40,244 bases of DNA, from the NCBI GenBank assembly GCA_019240655.1, contig JAFAXX010000103.1, positions 1 to 40,244 of the forward strand. Direction: 5' to 3'. The notes beneath the pieces were generated by a model. It saw only the letters and a list, made by a program, of their open reading frames with translations. It did no database searches and was not told the DNA's origin. This document shows, piece after piece, positions 16,438-25,072 of the stretch. The stretch's first letter is position 1. Every line of letters starts with the position of its first letter. The position numbers were made by a program, and so were the translations under genes. The DNA comes from Solirubrobacterales bacterium. GTDB lineage: Bacteria > Actinomycetota > Thermoleophilia > Solirubrobacterales > Solirubrobacteraceae.

Positions 16438-17328
16438 ATGGCGGAGATGACTGCTGCAGCAGATACCCGGGTCGGATTCCTCGGGACCGGGCTGATGGGA
16501 GCGGCGATGGCTCATCGCCTGCTGAACCAGGGCTTCGCGGTGATCGCTTGGGACCGTGAGCCCGAGCACGTGCAGCCCCTCGCAGAGCGCGGAGCCGAGG
16601 TTGCCGGCACGGCCGCCGAGGTGCTGCACAGCGCTCGAGCCGTGATCACGATGCTGCCGACGGCCGAGGTCGTCCTCGCGGTGGTCGAGCCATTGCTCGA
16701 CGAGTGGCCCGAGGCGACGGTCTGGCTGCAGATGAGCAGCGTCGGGGCGGCGGAGGCGGACCGACTCACGGAGGTCGCCACCACCCGTGGTGTGACGCTC
16801 TTCGATGCGCCCGTGTCGGGAAGCACCCACCCCGCGGAGGAAGGCCAACTGACGATCCTCGCCTCGGGGCCGGACGCGGCGCGCGGGCAGGTTGAGCCGG
16901 TGTTCGCCGCACTCGGCTCGCGGGTCCAATGGGTCGGGGAGGCCGGCATGGGCTCGCGCCTCAAGCTGGCGGCCAACCATTGGATGATCGCGATGGTGGC
17001 TGCACTCGCCGAGACGATGCACCTATGCGAACTGATGGGGCTCGGTCAGCAAGCGTTCGTGACCCTGCTCGATGGCGGACCGCTGGGCTCCTCCTACGGT
17101 GTCGAGAAGCTCGGCGAGATGCAGCGCCACGAGTACCCGGCCGGCTTTCCCGTGCGGCTCGCGGTCAAAGATCTCGAGCTCGTCAGGGAGGTTGCGAGCA
17201 GCTCGGGCGTCGAGCTGCCTCTGCTCGACGCCGTCCTCGAGCGGATGGGCGACGCCGAGGACAGCCACGCCGATGACGATCTCGCCGCCGTGTACGAGCT
17301 GAAGCTTCCGCGCCGCGCGAAGCACTGA
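16438..17328 (+). CDS. 3-hydroxyisobutyrate dehydrogenase-like NAD(P)-dependent oxidoreductase
   Basis: A 296-residue beta-hydroxyacid dehydrogenase. The dinucleotide fold starts at GFLGTGLMGAAMA (about residues 12-24); the substrate-binding signature DAPVSGS lies near 124-130; and GMGSRLKLAANHW near 172-184 carries the catalytic Lys. The C-terminal all-helical domain ends with KDLELV and DDDLAAVYE, as in the family. It oxidises a beta-hydroxyacid such as hydroxyisobutyrate, tartronate semialdehyde or a related compound; specificity cannot be read. ATG at 16438 is chosen for GGGAGA just upstream; a TTG at 16372 would add 22 unrelated residues, and an ATG at 16447 is possible. It diverges from the sugar-porter gene across 180 bp. 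Confidence 0.88.
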   Translation: MAEMTAAADTRVGFLGTGLMGAAMAHRLLNQGFAVIAWDREPEHVQPLAERGAEVAGTAAEVLHSARAVITMLPTAEVVLAVVEPLLDEWPEATVWLQMSSVGAAEADRLTEVATTRGVTLFDAPVSGSTHPAEEGQLTILASGPDAARGQVEPVFAALGSRVQWVGEAGMGSRLKLAANHWMIAMVAALAETMHLCELMGLGQQAFVTLLDGGPLGSSYGVEKLGEMQRHEYPAGFPVRLAVKDLELVREVASSSGVELPLLDAVLERMGDAEDSHADDDLAAVYELKLPRRAKH

Positions 17329-17360
17329 AGACCACGAGCCCGGTAGACCGCTGGGTGCTG

Positions 17361-17388
17361 GCGGGGCGAGGTCTCGCGGTCCCGCCCC
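17361..17388 (+). terminator. Imperfect GC-rich hairpin after the hydroxyacid dehydrogenase
   Basis: GCGGGGCGAG and CTCGCGGTCCCGC can pair around a GT loop with a small internal bulge, 33 bp after the stop. It lies between convergent genes, so it may serve both. Confidence 0.35.
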
Positions 17389-17400
17389 GAACTCACCCGC

Positions 17401-17457
17401 GCACCGGGACCGCACATACGCACCGGGACCGCACATACGCACCGCGACCTGACCTAC
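17401..17457. repeat. Three tandem 19-bp repeats between convergent genes
   Basis: The unit GCACCGGGACCGCACATAC occurs exactly at 17401-17419 and 17420-17438, with a diverged third copy at 17439-17457. It is non-coding and lies just before the end of the CynX-like gene. Confidence 0.8.
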
Positions 17458-17470
17458 ATCGGAACCTCAG

Positions 17471-18724
17471 CTACGCAACGTCATCCTCGACATAGACCGG
17501 CCGGACCGCAGCCAGTCCCGCGAGCACGGCCACGATACCCGTGCCGGCAACGAACACCATCGGTGCGCGCCAGCCGCCGGTGGCGGTGTGGAGATAGCCC
17601 ACGAGAATCGGCCCCGCGCCGGCGATCAGGTACCCGACGCCTTGCACGAAGCCGCTCAGACGCGTCGCACCTTCCTCCGTCCGTGTGCGCAGGTTCACGA
17701 GCGTCAGGCCGATCGGCAGGAACATCGCGCCCAGCGCCGCCGGGAATATCCATATCCATGCGGCGTGGGGAGCGAATGCCAGCCCGAGCGGACCACCGAT
17801 TGCACATAGCGCGGCGAAGGCGGTCACCCATTCAGGCCTGCGCGTGCGGGCCAGGATGATCGGGACGAGCAGGCTGTGCGGCAGGCCGATCAGCGTGTAC
17901 ATCGACAGCATGGTGCCGGCGGTAGCCGCACTGACCGCTGCCGCGCCGGTGAGCAGCGGCGGCAGCCATTGGATCAGCGTGAAGGTCTGGACGGCCCCGA
18001 CGCTGAACAGCGCGGTGACCGCCCAGCTCGTCGGCGACCGCCAGAGGGGGCAGGTGAGTCGCGGATTTGTCGGACGGCGCCCCGGCGATGTGCTCCTGGA
18101 CCAGAGCAACCCATGGCACCGCGGCGACCAGACCCAGCAGGCCCCACATGCCCACCGATGTCCGCCAGCCAAGCGAGTCCGCGGCCGGGACCGCGACGAG
18201 CGACGGGACGGAGGCCCCGATCGAGGTGAGCACCAGATAGACGCTCGTCAACGCGCCAATGTGACGCGGGAAGTAGTGCATGATGGCGGGTGGCAGGAGC
18301 ACGTTCCCGAACCCCATCCCGCCGGCGAGAGCACCGACAGCAGGCCGAAGACGACCATCGAATGGCTGACATAGGCGCGGCCTAGCGCTCCGGCGCAGAC
18401 CATCGCCATCGCGACCGCGAGGCTGCACTCGAGTCCGACCCGCCGCGCCAGCGACGGCGCCAGCGTCCCGAACAGGGCGAAGCACAGGACCGGAAGCGTG
18501 CCCATCATGCTGCGGCCGGCGGTGCTGACCGGGAAGCTCCTGGCGATCTGGGTGTAGATCGGCGGCACCGACACCACCGCGGGGCGCAGATTGAACCCCA
18601 CCAGCACGATCCCGGCCAGCGCGAGCCCGGCACCGAGCCGGTGCCCCGGTCGCGTCGAGGTGACCGTCACGCGGCGTTCCCCCGGGATCGTGACCACGCC
18701 GGCCGGTGAGCGAATCACGGCCAT
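17471..18724 (-). pseudogene. CynX/NimT-family MFS transporter, frameshifted twice
   Basis: Three overlapping frames together make a normal 12-helix transporter of about 417 residues. GIVLVGFNLRPAVVSVPP is the signature of the cyanate/2-nitroimidazole CynX branch; then come GRSMMGTLPVLCFALFG, MGFGNVLLPPAIMHYFP, SWAVTALFSVGAVQ and GYLIAGAGPILVGYLHTATG. The first break is near 18327-18331, in a GAGAG run (one base missing or two extra). The second is an extra base in the G5 run at 18046-18050 (C5 in the gene). The two cancel, so both ends are in the same frame. Sequencing error at the homopolymer is likely; otherwise the gene is dead. Substrate unknown. Confidence 0.75.
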
Positions 18725-18737
18725 ATCACGATCCCGG
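18682..18737 (-). promoter_or_regulatory. Perfect 12-bp inverted repeat bracketing the CynX-like start codon
   Basis: CCGGGATCGTGA (18682-18693) and TCACGATCCCGG (18726-18737) are exact reverse complements separated by 32 bases. The annotated ATG (18724-18722) sits directly inside one arm. In the mRNA the hairpin would place the ribosome-binding region in a stem; as DNA it could be an operator. Confidence 0.5.
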
Positions 18738-18778
18738 TCTCACCCTCGCCGTGGGGAGGCCTTGCCTGGCATCGTCCG

Positions 18779-19543
18779 TCACCGCTTCGGCAACGTCACC
18801 GTCGAGTGCTCGTCGCCAGGGTGCTCAGGCGGCTGCTGAGGTTGCGTGTGCTCGCCGTCGTCGCTCACGGCGCGGCCGCGGCGAACGCCCGGTATGCCGG
18901 TGAGCGCGACGTCGGCCGCGCGGGGCAGTCCGATGCCGTAGCGCAGACCGGCCATACGCATCAGGAAGCACGCCGAGGCGCCGACGATCGGGAACACGAT
19001 CGTACGGTCCCCGGCGTGGTAGGCAACGACGACGATTCCAGCCCCGACCAGGGCGGGGATCGCGTAAAGCCCCCCGCGTAGGACGGCGGGGATCTCGCCC
19101 ACGAGGATGTCGCGCAGTATGCCGCCGCCGATCCCGGTGATCGCGCCGAGGATCACCGCGTCGACGGCGCCGAGGCGATGGGCCAGCGCGGTGGCCGCGC
19201 CCGTCACGCAGAACAGCGCGAGCCCTGCGGCGTCAAGTGCTTCGATCGGGCGCTGGAGGCGGTCGATCGCCGGATGCGCGAGGCTCGTCACGAGACCAGC
19301 GCCACCGGCCACGGCCAGGTAGCGCCAGTCGCGGAACGTGGCCGGCGGGGTGCCGATCAGCAAGTCGCGGATCGTGCCGCCCGCGATGCCCACCCCCACG
19401 GCGAGCACGACTGCCCCAAATAGATCGAGCTGCGCGCGGATCCCGGCCATGCCGCCGCTGAGGCCGAACACGAACGTTCCGGTCAGATTGAGGACGAGGA
19501 GCAGGGTCGGGTTGAACCCGTGCAGCAAGGGCGGCGACGCCAT
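18779..19543 (-). CDS. Trimeric intracellular cation channel (TRIC/UPF0126) family membrane protein
   Basis: A 254-residue membrane protein with seven hydrophobic segments arranged as two homologous three-helix repeats plus one. Each repeat carries the family loop: GIAGGTIRDLLIG (about residues 52-64) and GIGGGILRDILVGE (about 137-150). These GGxxRD-type loops bend the pore helices in bacterial TRIC channels, which conduct K+ and other monovalent cations. The last 45 residues are polar and presumably cytoplasmic. The gene lies between the M20 gene and the CynX-like gene on the same strand. Function beyond cation conductance is not indicated. Confidence 0.9.
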   Translation of the reverse strand: MASPPLLHGFNPTLLLVLNLTGTFVFGLSGGMAGIRAQLDLFGAVVLAVGVGIAGGTIRDLLIGTPPATFRDWRYLAVAGGAGLVTSLAHPAIDRLQRPIEALDAAGLALFCVTGAATALAHRLGAVDAVILGAITGIGGGILRDILVGEIPAVLRGGLYAIPALVGAGIVVVAYHAGDRTIVFPIVGASACFLMRMAGLRYGIGLPRAADVALTGIPGVRRGRAVSDDGEHTQPQQPPEHPGDEHSTVTLPKR

Positions 19544-19585
19544 CGCGATGTGCGCAGGCTAGTGGGCCGCCTGCGAACGTTCACC

Positions 19586-20848
19586 CTAGGCGGCGAGCCA
19601 GGCGCACGTCGCCGCGACGAGCGTCTCCACGCCGGTCTCGAGCGTGGGATGGATGACCGGGGCGAACTTCGGGTTGTGATTGGTGGGGATCTCACTCAGA
19701 CGGCCCTCGCGCTCGGCCTTCGCGTAGGTCTCGGGATCGACGCCACCGATGAACCAGAACACCGACGGCGCATGCCATTCGGCCCCGAAGGAGCCGAAGT
19801 CCTCGCTGGCCGAGGCAGGACCGGTGTGCGTGACCCGCTCATCGCCGAAGTGGGCACGAAGCGCGTCGCGCACCCGCCCGGTGGCCTGATCGTCGTTGCG
19901 CACGAGGTCGTAGCGATCAAGTGGAGTGATCTCCGGTGGCCGGGGCGCGCCGGAGGCCTCGGACTCGGCGTTGACGATCCGCTCGATCGCGCCGAGCACC
20001 CGCTGACGGACGGTCTCATCGAAGGTGCGCACGTTGAGCTTGATCACGGCCTCGTCCGGAATCACGTTCTCCTTGGTGCCGGCTTGCAGCGCGCCGACCG
20101 TGACGACGGCCGCATCCGACGGGCCGACCTCGCGTGAGACGACCGTCTGCAACCGCAAGACCGTTGAGGCGGCCATCACCACCGGGTCGATGCTGGCCTG
20201 CGGCATCGAGCCGTGCGCACCTCGGCCGAACATCCGAATGTGAAAGCTGTCGCCGGCGGAGGTGATCACCCCGGATCGGCTGGCGATCGCTCCCGCCGAC
20301 ATCGGCATCACATGCTGGCCGAGGATCACGTCAGGTTTCCGAAAGCGGTCAAACAGCCCGTCGTCGATCATCGCCCGGGCGCCCGCCGCGACCTCCTCCG
20401 CAGGCTGGAACACAGCCATCACCCTCCCCCGCCAGGCATCCCTGGCTCCCGCCAGCAGCGCGCTTGCGCCGGCCAGCCAGGTCACATGCATGTCATGGCC
20501 GCAGGCGTGCATCACCGGCGTCTCGTTGCCGTCGCCGTCGGTCGCGGTCACCGTGCTGGCATACGGCAATCCGGTGTCCTCCTTGACCGGCAGCGCATCC
20601 ATGTCGGCACGCAGCATCACCGTCGGCCCGTCGCCGTTCTCGAGCAGCCCCACCACGCCGGTGCCCCCGATGCCGTCGGTCACCGCAAACCCCGCCGCCT
20701 TCAGCCGCTCCGCGGCCAACCCGGCCGTGCGCTGTTCCTGCAGCGAGAGCTCCGGGTGGCTGTGGATGTCCTTGTACAGCGCCTCGAGGTCATCGACGAC
20801 GTCGCGGAGCCCCCGAAGAACCGAGTCGCTCGCCGATCCATCACTCAT
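19586..20848 (-). CDS. M20-family metallo-amidohydrolase (hippurate/IAA-amino-acid hydrolase type)
   Basis: A 420-residue dinuclear metal hydrolase. It opens with DIHSHPELSLQEQRTA (about residues 29-44), followed by MLRADMDALPVKEDTGLPY (metal-site Asp region), HACGHDMHVTWLAG (about 121-134, Cys/His ligands) and FQPAEEVAAGARAMIDDG (catalytic Glu-Glu). The small dimerisation domain contains GRGAHGSMPQASIDPV, and the C-terminus has SEDFGSF plus HNPKFAP. This order matches M20D amidohydrolases, which cleave N-acyl amino acids such as hippurate. The ATG at 20848 has GAGGGG seven bases upstream; the longer frame to 21019 is not supported. Same-strand neighbours are the MFS gene and the TRIC gene. 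Confidence 0.92.
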   Translation of the reverse strand: MSDGSASDSVLRGLRDVVDDLEALYKDIHSHPELSLQEQRTAGLAAERLKAAGFAVTDGIGGTGVVGLLENGDGPTVMLRADMDALPVKEDTGLPYASTVTATDGDGNETPVMHACGHDMHVTWLAGASALLAGARDAWRGRVMAVFQPAEEVAAGARAMIDDGLFDRFRKPDVILGQHVMPMSAGAIASRSGVITSAGDSFHIRMFGRGAHGSMPQASIDPVVMAASTVLRLQTVVSREVGPSDAAVVTVGALQAGTKENVIPDEAVIKLNVRTFDETVRQRVLGAIERIVNAESEASGAPRPPEITPLDRYDLVRNDDQATGRVRDALRAHFGDERVTHTGPASASEDFGSFGAEWHAPSVFWFIGGVDPETYAKAEREGRLSEIPTNHNPKFAPVIHPTLETGVETLVAATCAWLAA

Positions 20849-20991
20849 GGCCACCCCTCGTGTAGCGAAGTGCAGTGCGGCGTGCAGGCCGATCGAGGCC
20901 GCCGCCGTACGACCGGTACTACCCGCGCCGCCCCGATTGCTATATGCGTGAGCTTGGACCCCGATCCGTGCATGTTGCGGGTCGCCGACGC

Positions 20992-22275
20992 TCAAGCCGG
21001 CATAGGTGCCGACCCGCATATGTCCCCAGTCTCGATCGTGGTCACCTGGCTCGTGGTCGCGCGGAGGCGCCGATCACGCCCCCGGGCCGCGCCGCGCAGG
21101 CTGCGCGATCCGAACAGCGCAACCGCAACCGCGGCCCCGCCGGCAGCGGCGACGACCGCGCACGCGACGGCAGGGCCGGCGGCCTGCGCGAGCCCGCCCG
21201 CCGCCGCGCTGCCCAGCGAGGCACCGACCAGCGAGGCAGCGAGCAGCCACGAGAACGCCTCCGTGTGCGTCCCCGCGGGCGCGGCCGAGTCGACCGTCGC
21301 ATATACGCTCGAGACGGTCGGCGCGATCGTCGCGCCGGCCAGCGTTATCACGATGCCGATCGCCACCACGCTGCCGGTGGCCAGCATGAGTGCTCCGTGA
21401 CCGACCGCGAGAGCGCTCAGCAGGAGAATCAGGCCCCGCGCGCTCCGAGCGCCGCCTCCCGACCGGGTGGCCACGATGCCGCCGAGCAGCGAACCCACTC
21501 CCCATAGCCCGAGCAGCGGTCCGGCTGCCGCGCCGGCCCCGAGGGAGTGAGCCGCGGCGGTGACGCCGACCTCGGTCGCGCCGAACGCTGAGCCGGTGAA
21601 GAGCACGATTGCCACCAGGACCCTGATCGTCGGTGAGCGCAGCGAGCCGCCACGCTCACGCGGCGCGCCGCGCTCGGGACGCCAGCGGCGTGACGCCGGC
21701 TGCACGGCGAAGGCGAGCGTGCCGACGAGCATCACGGAGCCGCTGATCATCAGCGCGACACCCGGCGACCACAACGAGCCTAGTCCGAGCGCGAGCGGCG
21801 GACCTGCGACGAAGGTCAATTCGAGGACCGTCGACTCCAGCGCGAACAGCGCCGGCAGCTGAACCGGATCGGCAACGATCTCCGGCAGCAGCGTGCGCAC
21901 GCACGCGGCGAGCGGCGGGGTGCAAAAGCCGCTGGCGGCGCCGAGCCCGACCAGAACCGAGGCCGGTGTGCCGTCCCGAAGCAGACCGTCAGCCAGCAGC
22001 ACGAGCGCGGCCGCGACCCCTCCACAGACGAGCACCCTCGTCTGGCCGCAGCGGTCGACCAGGCCGCCCAGCAGTGGCGCGGCGGCCGCGCTCGCGATCG
22101 CGTACGCGCCGCTCACCAGACCCGCGACAGCGAACGAACCCGTCAGCCGCTGAGCCTGCACGAGCAGCGCGATGCTGAACATCGCCAGCGGCAGCCGCGC
22201 CAGAATCGAGGTGGCCAACAGGGCGGTCGCTCCGGGTCCTGCGAGGGTCGGATGCCGGTCCATCCGCACCTTCAT
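20992..22275 (-). CDS. MFS transporter
   Basis: A 427-residue membrane protein with 12 predicted helices (ALLATSILARLPLAMFSIAL is the first, and the last ends near AGGAAVAVALFG). The loop GGLVDRCGQTRVLVCG between helices 2 and 3 matches the MFS A-like motif. The best resemblance is to short actinobacterial drug-efflux-like MFS proteins; no substrate is evident. The ATG at 22275 is favoured because a 19-codon ORF upstream ends in TGA overlapping it (ATGA). An internal ATG at 22263 is also possible. Its N-terminal residues MKVRMDRHPTLAG are duplicated upstream in the short ORF. The MocR-type regulator gene lies directly upstream on the same strand and may control it. Confidence 0.82.
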   Translation of the reverse strand: MKVRMDRHPTLAGPGATALLATSILARLPLAMFSIALLVQAQRLTGSFAVAGLVSGAYAIASAAAAPLLGGLVDRCGQTRVLVCGGVAAALVLLADGLLRDGTPASVLVGLGAASGFCTPPLAACVRTLLPEIVADPVQLPALFALESTVLELTFVAGPPLALGLGSLWSPGVALMISGSVMLVGTLAFAVQPASRRWRPERGAPRERGGSLRSPTIRVLVAIVLFTGSAFGATEVGVTAAAHSLGAGAAAGPLLGLWGVGSLLGGIVATRSGGGARSARGLILLLSALAVGHGALMLATGSVVAIGIVITLAGATIAPTVSSVYATVDSAAPAGTHTEAFSWLLAASLVGASLGSAAAGGLAQAAGPAVACAVVAAAGGAAVAVALFGSRSLRGAARGRDRRLRATTSQVTTIETGDICGSAPMPA

Positions 22276-22334
22276 GGCGCGCTCGCTCCGAGTCCCGCGA
22301 GGGTCGGGTTCCGGTCCATTCGCGTCTTCATGGC
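22229..22334. repeat. Imperfect 50-bp direct duplication of the MFS start region (56-bp period)
   Basis: Copies at 22229-22278 and 22285-22334 share about 42 of 50 bases. The right copy (upstream on the minus strand) encodes MKTRMDRNPTLAG; the left encodes the MFS start MKVRMDRHPTLAG. The 56-bp period is not a multiple of three, so the copies are in different frames. Confidence 0.85.
22272..22331 (-). CDS. 19-residue leader ORF derived from duplicated MFS start
   Basis: ATG at 22331 opens a 19-codon frame whose translation MKTRMDRNPTLAGLGASAP is a variant copy of the MFS N-terminus. Its TGA (22274-22272) overlaps the MFS ATG (22275-22273) as ATGA, an arrangement that couples translation of the two. 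Amino acids are conserved better than expected for junk (11 of the first 13 match), which hints at recency or use. A leader role is inference. Confidence 0.45.
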   Translation of the reverse strand: MKTRMDRNPTLAGLGASAP

Positions 22335-22438
22335 CGCTCACGCTATGCCACAAGCGGCCTATGCGTAAGAGCCAATTTCGGCTCGGAAGAATGGGCCGCT
22401 TTCGCGGTGGCCGCGTCGGCGCCGATTGCTCCCCGTCG

Positions 22439-23869
22439 CTAGAGCAGGTCGGCAACCGCGCCGATGCCGCGTTCGATCGCCGCCTCGCTCAGGTTTCCGA
22501 ATCCGAGTACGAGTTGCGGCGATCCGCTGGACCCGCTCGGACGAAACGCACTCATCGCGTATAGCCCGACCGAACGCGCGCGCGCCTGCTCGACGATCGC
22601 CCGCTCATCCGCGTCGGCGGCCAGGTGCGCAACCGCGTGAAACCCCGCCATCAGCCCGTCGAGGACGATCGCCGGCGACTGCTCGGAGAGCGCCCCAACG
22701 AGCGTGTCGCGCCGCGAGCCATAAACCTGACGCATGCGGCGCACGTGACGGTCAAAGCGGCCGGATTCGATCAGTGTGGCCAGTGCGAGCTGTTCGAGCG
22801 CCGGTGAACCGCGATCGTTCAGCCGCTTGTCCTCGACCAGCGGCTCGAGGAGATCCGGCGGGCACACCACCCATCCCAGCCGAAGCCCAGGAGCCAGGGA
22901 CTTGCTCACGGTGCCGATCAGAGCCACCCGGTCAGGAGCAAGTCCCTGCAGCGCGCCGACCGGATCGCGGTCGTAGCGGAACTCGGCGTCATAGTCGTCC
23001 TCGATGATCGTCGCCCGGCATGACTGCGCCCACGCCACCAACGCCTGGCGGCGCTCAGATGCCAGCGCAGTCCCGGTCGGGAACTGATGCGTCGGGGTGA
23101 GAATCACCGCGCGCACACGCGCGGCGGCCAGCGCGTCGAGGTCGATGCCTCGTTCATCGACCCTCACCGGAACGGCCCGGATCCCGAGCCGCTCGCAGAT
23201 TGCGAGGTAGTCCGTGTCGCCGGGATCCTCGATCGCAACCCGGCCGATGCCGCGCCTCGACAGCGAGCCCAGCACCAGGTTGATCCCCTGAGCGAACCCG
23301 CCGCAGACAACCACACGCTCGGCGTCGGCTACCGCGCCGCGGACCCGGCGCAGGTATCCGGCCAGCACGACGCGCAGAAACTCGTTGCCCCGGGGGTCGC
23401 CATAGCCGAGCTCCAGAGGCGTCGCGTTGCGACAGCCCTCACGCAACGCCCATGCCCAGTCTCGTCGCGGGAAGCTCGTCAAGTCCGGAACCCCGGGCCG
23501 GAAATCGACCGCCAGCCGCGCCGAGGACGCCCGCCGCGCCGAGGACGCCAGCCGTACCGAAGACCCCCGCCTCACCGGCAGTCCCGAGGGCGCGAGCGCA
23601 CCCGACGCCACGCGCGTCACCGAACCAGACCTCGAGGTCAGGAAGCCCTCGGCCTGCAGCTGGCTGTAGCACTCGAGCACCAACCCCCGCGAGATCCCCA
23701 GCTCCGCCGCCATCACACGCGACGACGGAAGGCGCTCCCCCGCTTCCAACCGGCCGGAACGGATCGCCTCCCGCAGCCCACGCTCCAGCTGGACTCGGAG
23801 CGGCTCACCGGCAGAACGATCGAGCGTCAGCAGAACGTCCGGGCCCTGACCGGCCCACTCAATCGACAT
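22439..23869 (-). CDS. MocR/PdxR-type regulator (GntR wHTH fused to fold-type I aminotransferase)
   Basis: A 476-residue chimera. Residues 15-85 form a GntR winged helix: PLRVQLERGLREAIRSGRLE, then LPSSRVMAAELGISRGLVLE and a wing ending FLTSRSGS. A linker of three six-residue repeats (SSVRL, ASSARR, ASSARL) follows. The rest is an aminotransferase-like domain: PGDTDYL, PTHQFPTGTAL, IIEDDYDAEFRYD (Asp contacting the PLP ring nitrogen) and GTVSKSLAPGLRLGW with the PLP Lys in SKSL. Family members regulate nearby transport or PLP/amino-acid genes; the MFS gene 160 bp downstream is the obvious candidate. TACGAT lies eight bases before the ATG, suggesting a leaderless mRNA. The frame extends upstream to 24112 without support. 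Confidence 0.9.
   Translation of the reverse strand: MSIEWAGQGPDVLLTLDRSAGEPLRVQLERGLREAIRSGRLEAGERLPSSRVMAAELGISRGLVLECYSQLQAEGFLTSRSGSVTRVASGALAPSGLPVRRGSSVRLASSARRASSARLAVDFRPGVPDLTSFPRRDWAWALREGCRNATPLELGYGDPRGNEFLRVVLAGYLRRVRGAVADAERVVVCGGFAQGINLVLGSLSRRGIGRVAIEDPGDTDYLAICERLGIRAVPVRVDERGIDLDALAAARVRAVILTPTHQFPTGTALASERRQALVAWAQSCRATIIEDDYDAEFRYDRDPVGALQGLAPDRVALIGTVSKSLAPGLRLGWVVCPPDLLEPLVEDKRLNDRGSPALEQLALATLIESGRFDRHVRRMRQVYGSRRDTLVGALSEQSPAIVLDGLMAGFHAVAHLAADADERAIVEQARARSVGLYAMSAFRPSGSSGSPQLVLGFGNLSEAAIERGIGAVADLL
23515..23568. repeat. Three in-frame 18-bp tandem repeats in the MocR linker
   Basis: Units at 23515-23532, 23533-23550 and 23551-23568 (consensus GCCGCGCCGAGGACGCCC); the third is diverged. 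On the coding strand they encode six-residue repeats in the inter-domain linker, so length change would keep the frame. Confidence 0.75.
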
Positions 23870-23975
23870 CCAAACGGATCGTATCGTCGGGCCGATACCC
23901 GCGGAGCCAGGCCTGGACGGCGATCCCTGTCGATGTCCTCGACACCCGCTGCGCACATCTATCGGTGCCGCGACG

Positions 23976-24827
23976 TCACGCCACGGCCAGCAGCACGATC
24001 CCCACCAGGATGGCCGTCGCGGCCAGCATTCGCTGAACGGCTTGGCCCTCGCCGAGAACGTTCGCGCCGAGCAGCACACCGAACACGATCGAGACCTCAC
24101 GAGCCGGGGCAACGAAGATCACCGGGGCGAGCGTGAGCGCCACCAGGACGAGGATGTACGCCGCCGGGCTCAGGGCCCCGACGCCCAGCACCAGGCGGTG
24201 TTGGGCGTTCCACACACCACGGAGCTTGGCTCGCTGGCGCCAGATCAGCGGCGTCAGCACCACGACCTGAGTCGCCTCGGCTCCCCAGTAGTAGACGATG
24301 GCGGGCTGGTGGAGCGCGGTGACAGCGTGGGCGTCCCAGATCGTGTATGCGGCGGTGAAGGCACCGGTGAGGATGCCGAAGGTGATTGCCAGAGCCGCGC
24401 CCTCCTCACGGGCGCCCCGCACCAGCGAGAGGACGGCGGCGATGATCAGGGCGGCCCCGAGGAGCCCCGGCGGCGACGCCCGCTCGCGGAGGATGACGAG
24501 CGCGGCGATGACCGACAGGAGCGGTCCGGTGCCGCGCGCGAGCGGATAGACGAGAGACAGGTCACCCTCTGCGTATCCGCGTTGCAGCGCGGTGAAGTAA
24601 CCCGCGTGCAGGATGCCGCTGCCGGCCATGAAGCCGAGGCCGGCCCAGCTGAAGCGCTGCCAGCGCAGCGTAACCTGGATCAGCGCGGCCGGCGCATACA
24701 GCGTGAGGCCTGCGATCGCATACAGCCACACGAATGTCACCCCGCCGCCCGAGCGCTTGGCGAGAAAGTTCCAGGTGGCGTGCGCGCTGGCCGCGGAGAG
24801 GACGAGGACGAGCGGGACGAGACCCAT
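23976..24827 (-). CDS. EamA/DMT-family transporter
   Basis: A 283-residue membrane protein with ten hydrophobic helices in two EamA repeats. The first runs from LVLVLSAASAHATWNFLAKR, a typical start with the N-terminal Asn-Phe, to ERASPPGLLGAALIIAAVL. The second runs from ALAITFGILTGAFTAAYTIW to GEGQAVQRMLAATAILVGIVLL, with the characteristic Glu-(x)-Gly at the start of the last helices. Members export amino acids, purine-like compounds or other metabolites. AAGGAG lies six bases before the ATG at 24827. The MocR gene follows about 100 bp downstream on the same strand, so co-transcription is possible. Confidence 0.88.
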   Translation of the reverse strand: MGLVPLVLVLSAASAHATWNFLAKRSGGGVTFVWLYAIAGLTLYAPAALIQVTLRWQRFSWAGLGFMAGSGILHAGYFTALQRGYAEGDLSLVYPLARGTGPLLSVIAALVILRERASPPGLLGAALIIAAVLSLVRGAREEGAALAITFGILTGAFTAAYTIWDAHAVTALHQPAIVYYWGAEATQVVVLTPLIWRQRAKLRGVWNAQHRLVLGVGALSPAAYILVLVALTLAPVIFVAPAREVSIVFGVLLGANVLGEGQAVQRMLAATAILVGIVLLAVA

Positions 24828-25072
24828 TTGGCTCCTTCTGACGGCAGGTCACCGGAGCCCTCAAGGCTTTTGTCCTTTCAGGTGTGGGCAACGATGCCCT
24901 GGCGCCGCTCGGTCACAGTCGCCGCAGCTCTCATTGTCCGGGGCCTCTGAAGGCGCGGGCGCGGCCGGAACCCTAGGCGCAAGCGCGTGCTGGCCGACAT
25001 CCTAGCGCTGAGCCGGCGATCGCCCCGCGCATACCGGCCGCGTGCCCGGAGCCGCATGCACGAGCGAGTGCG

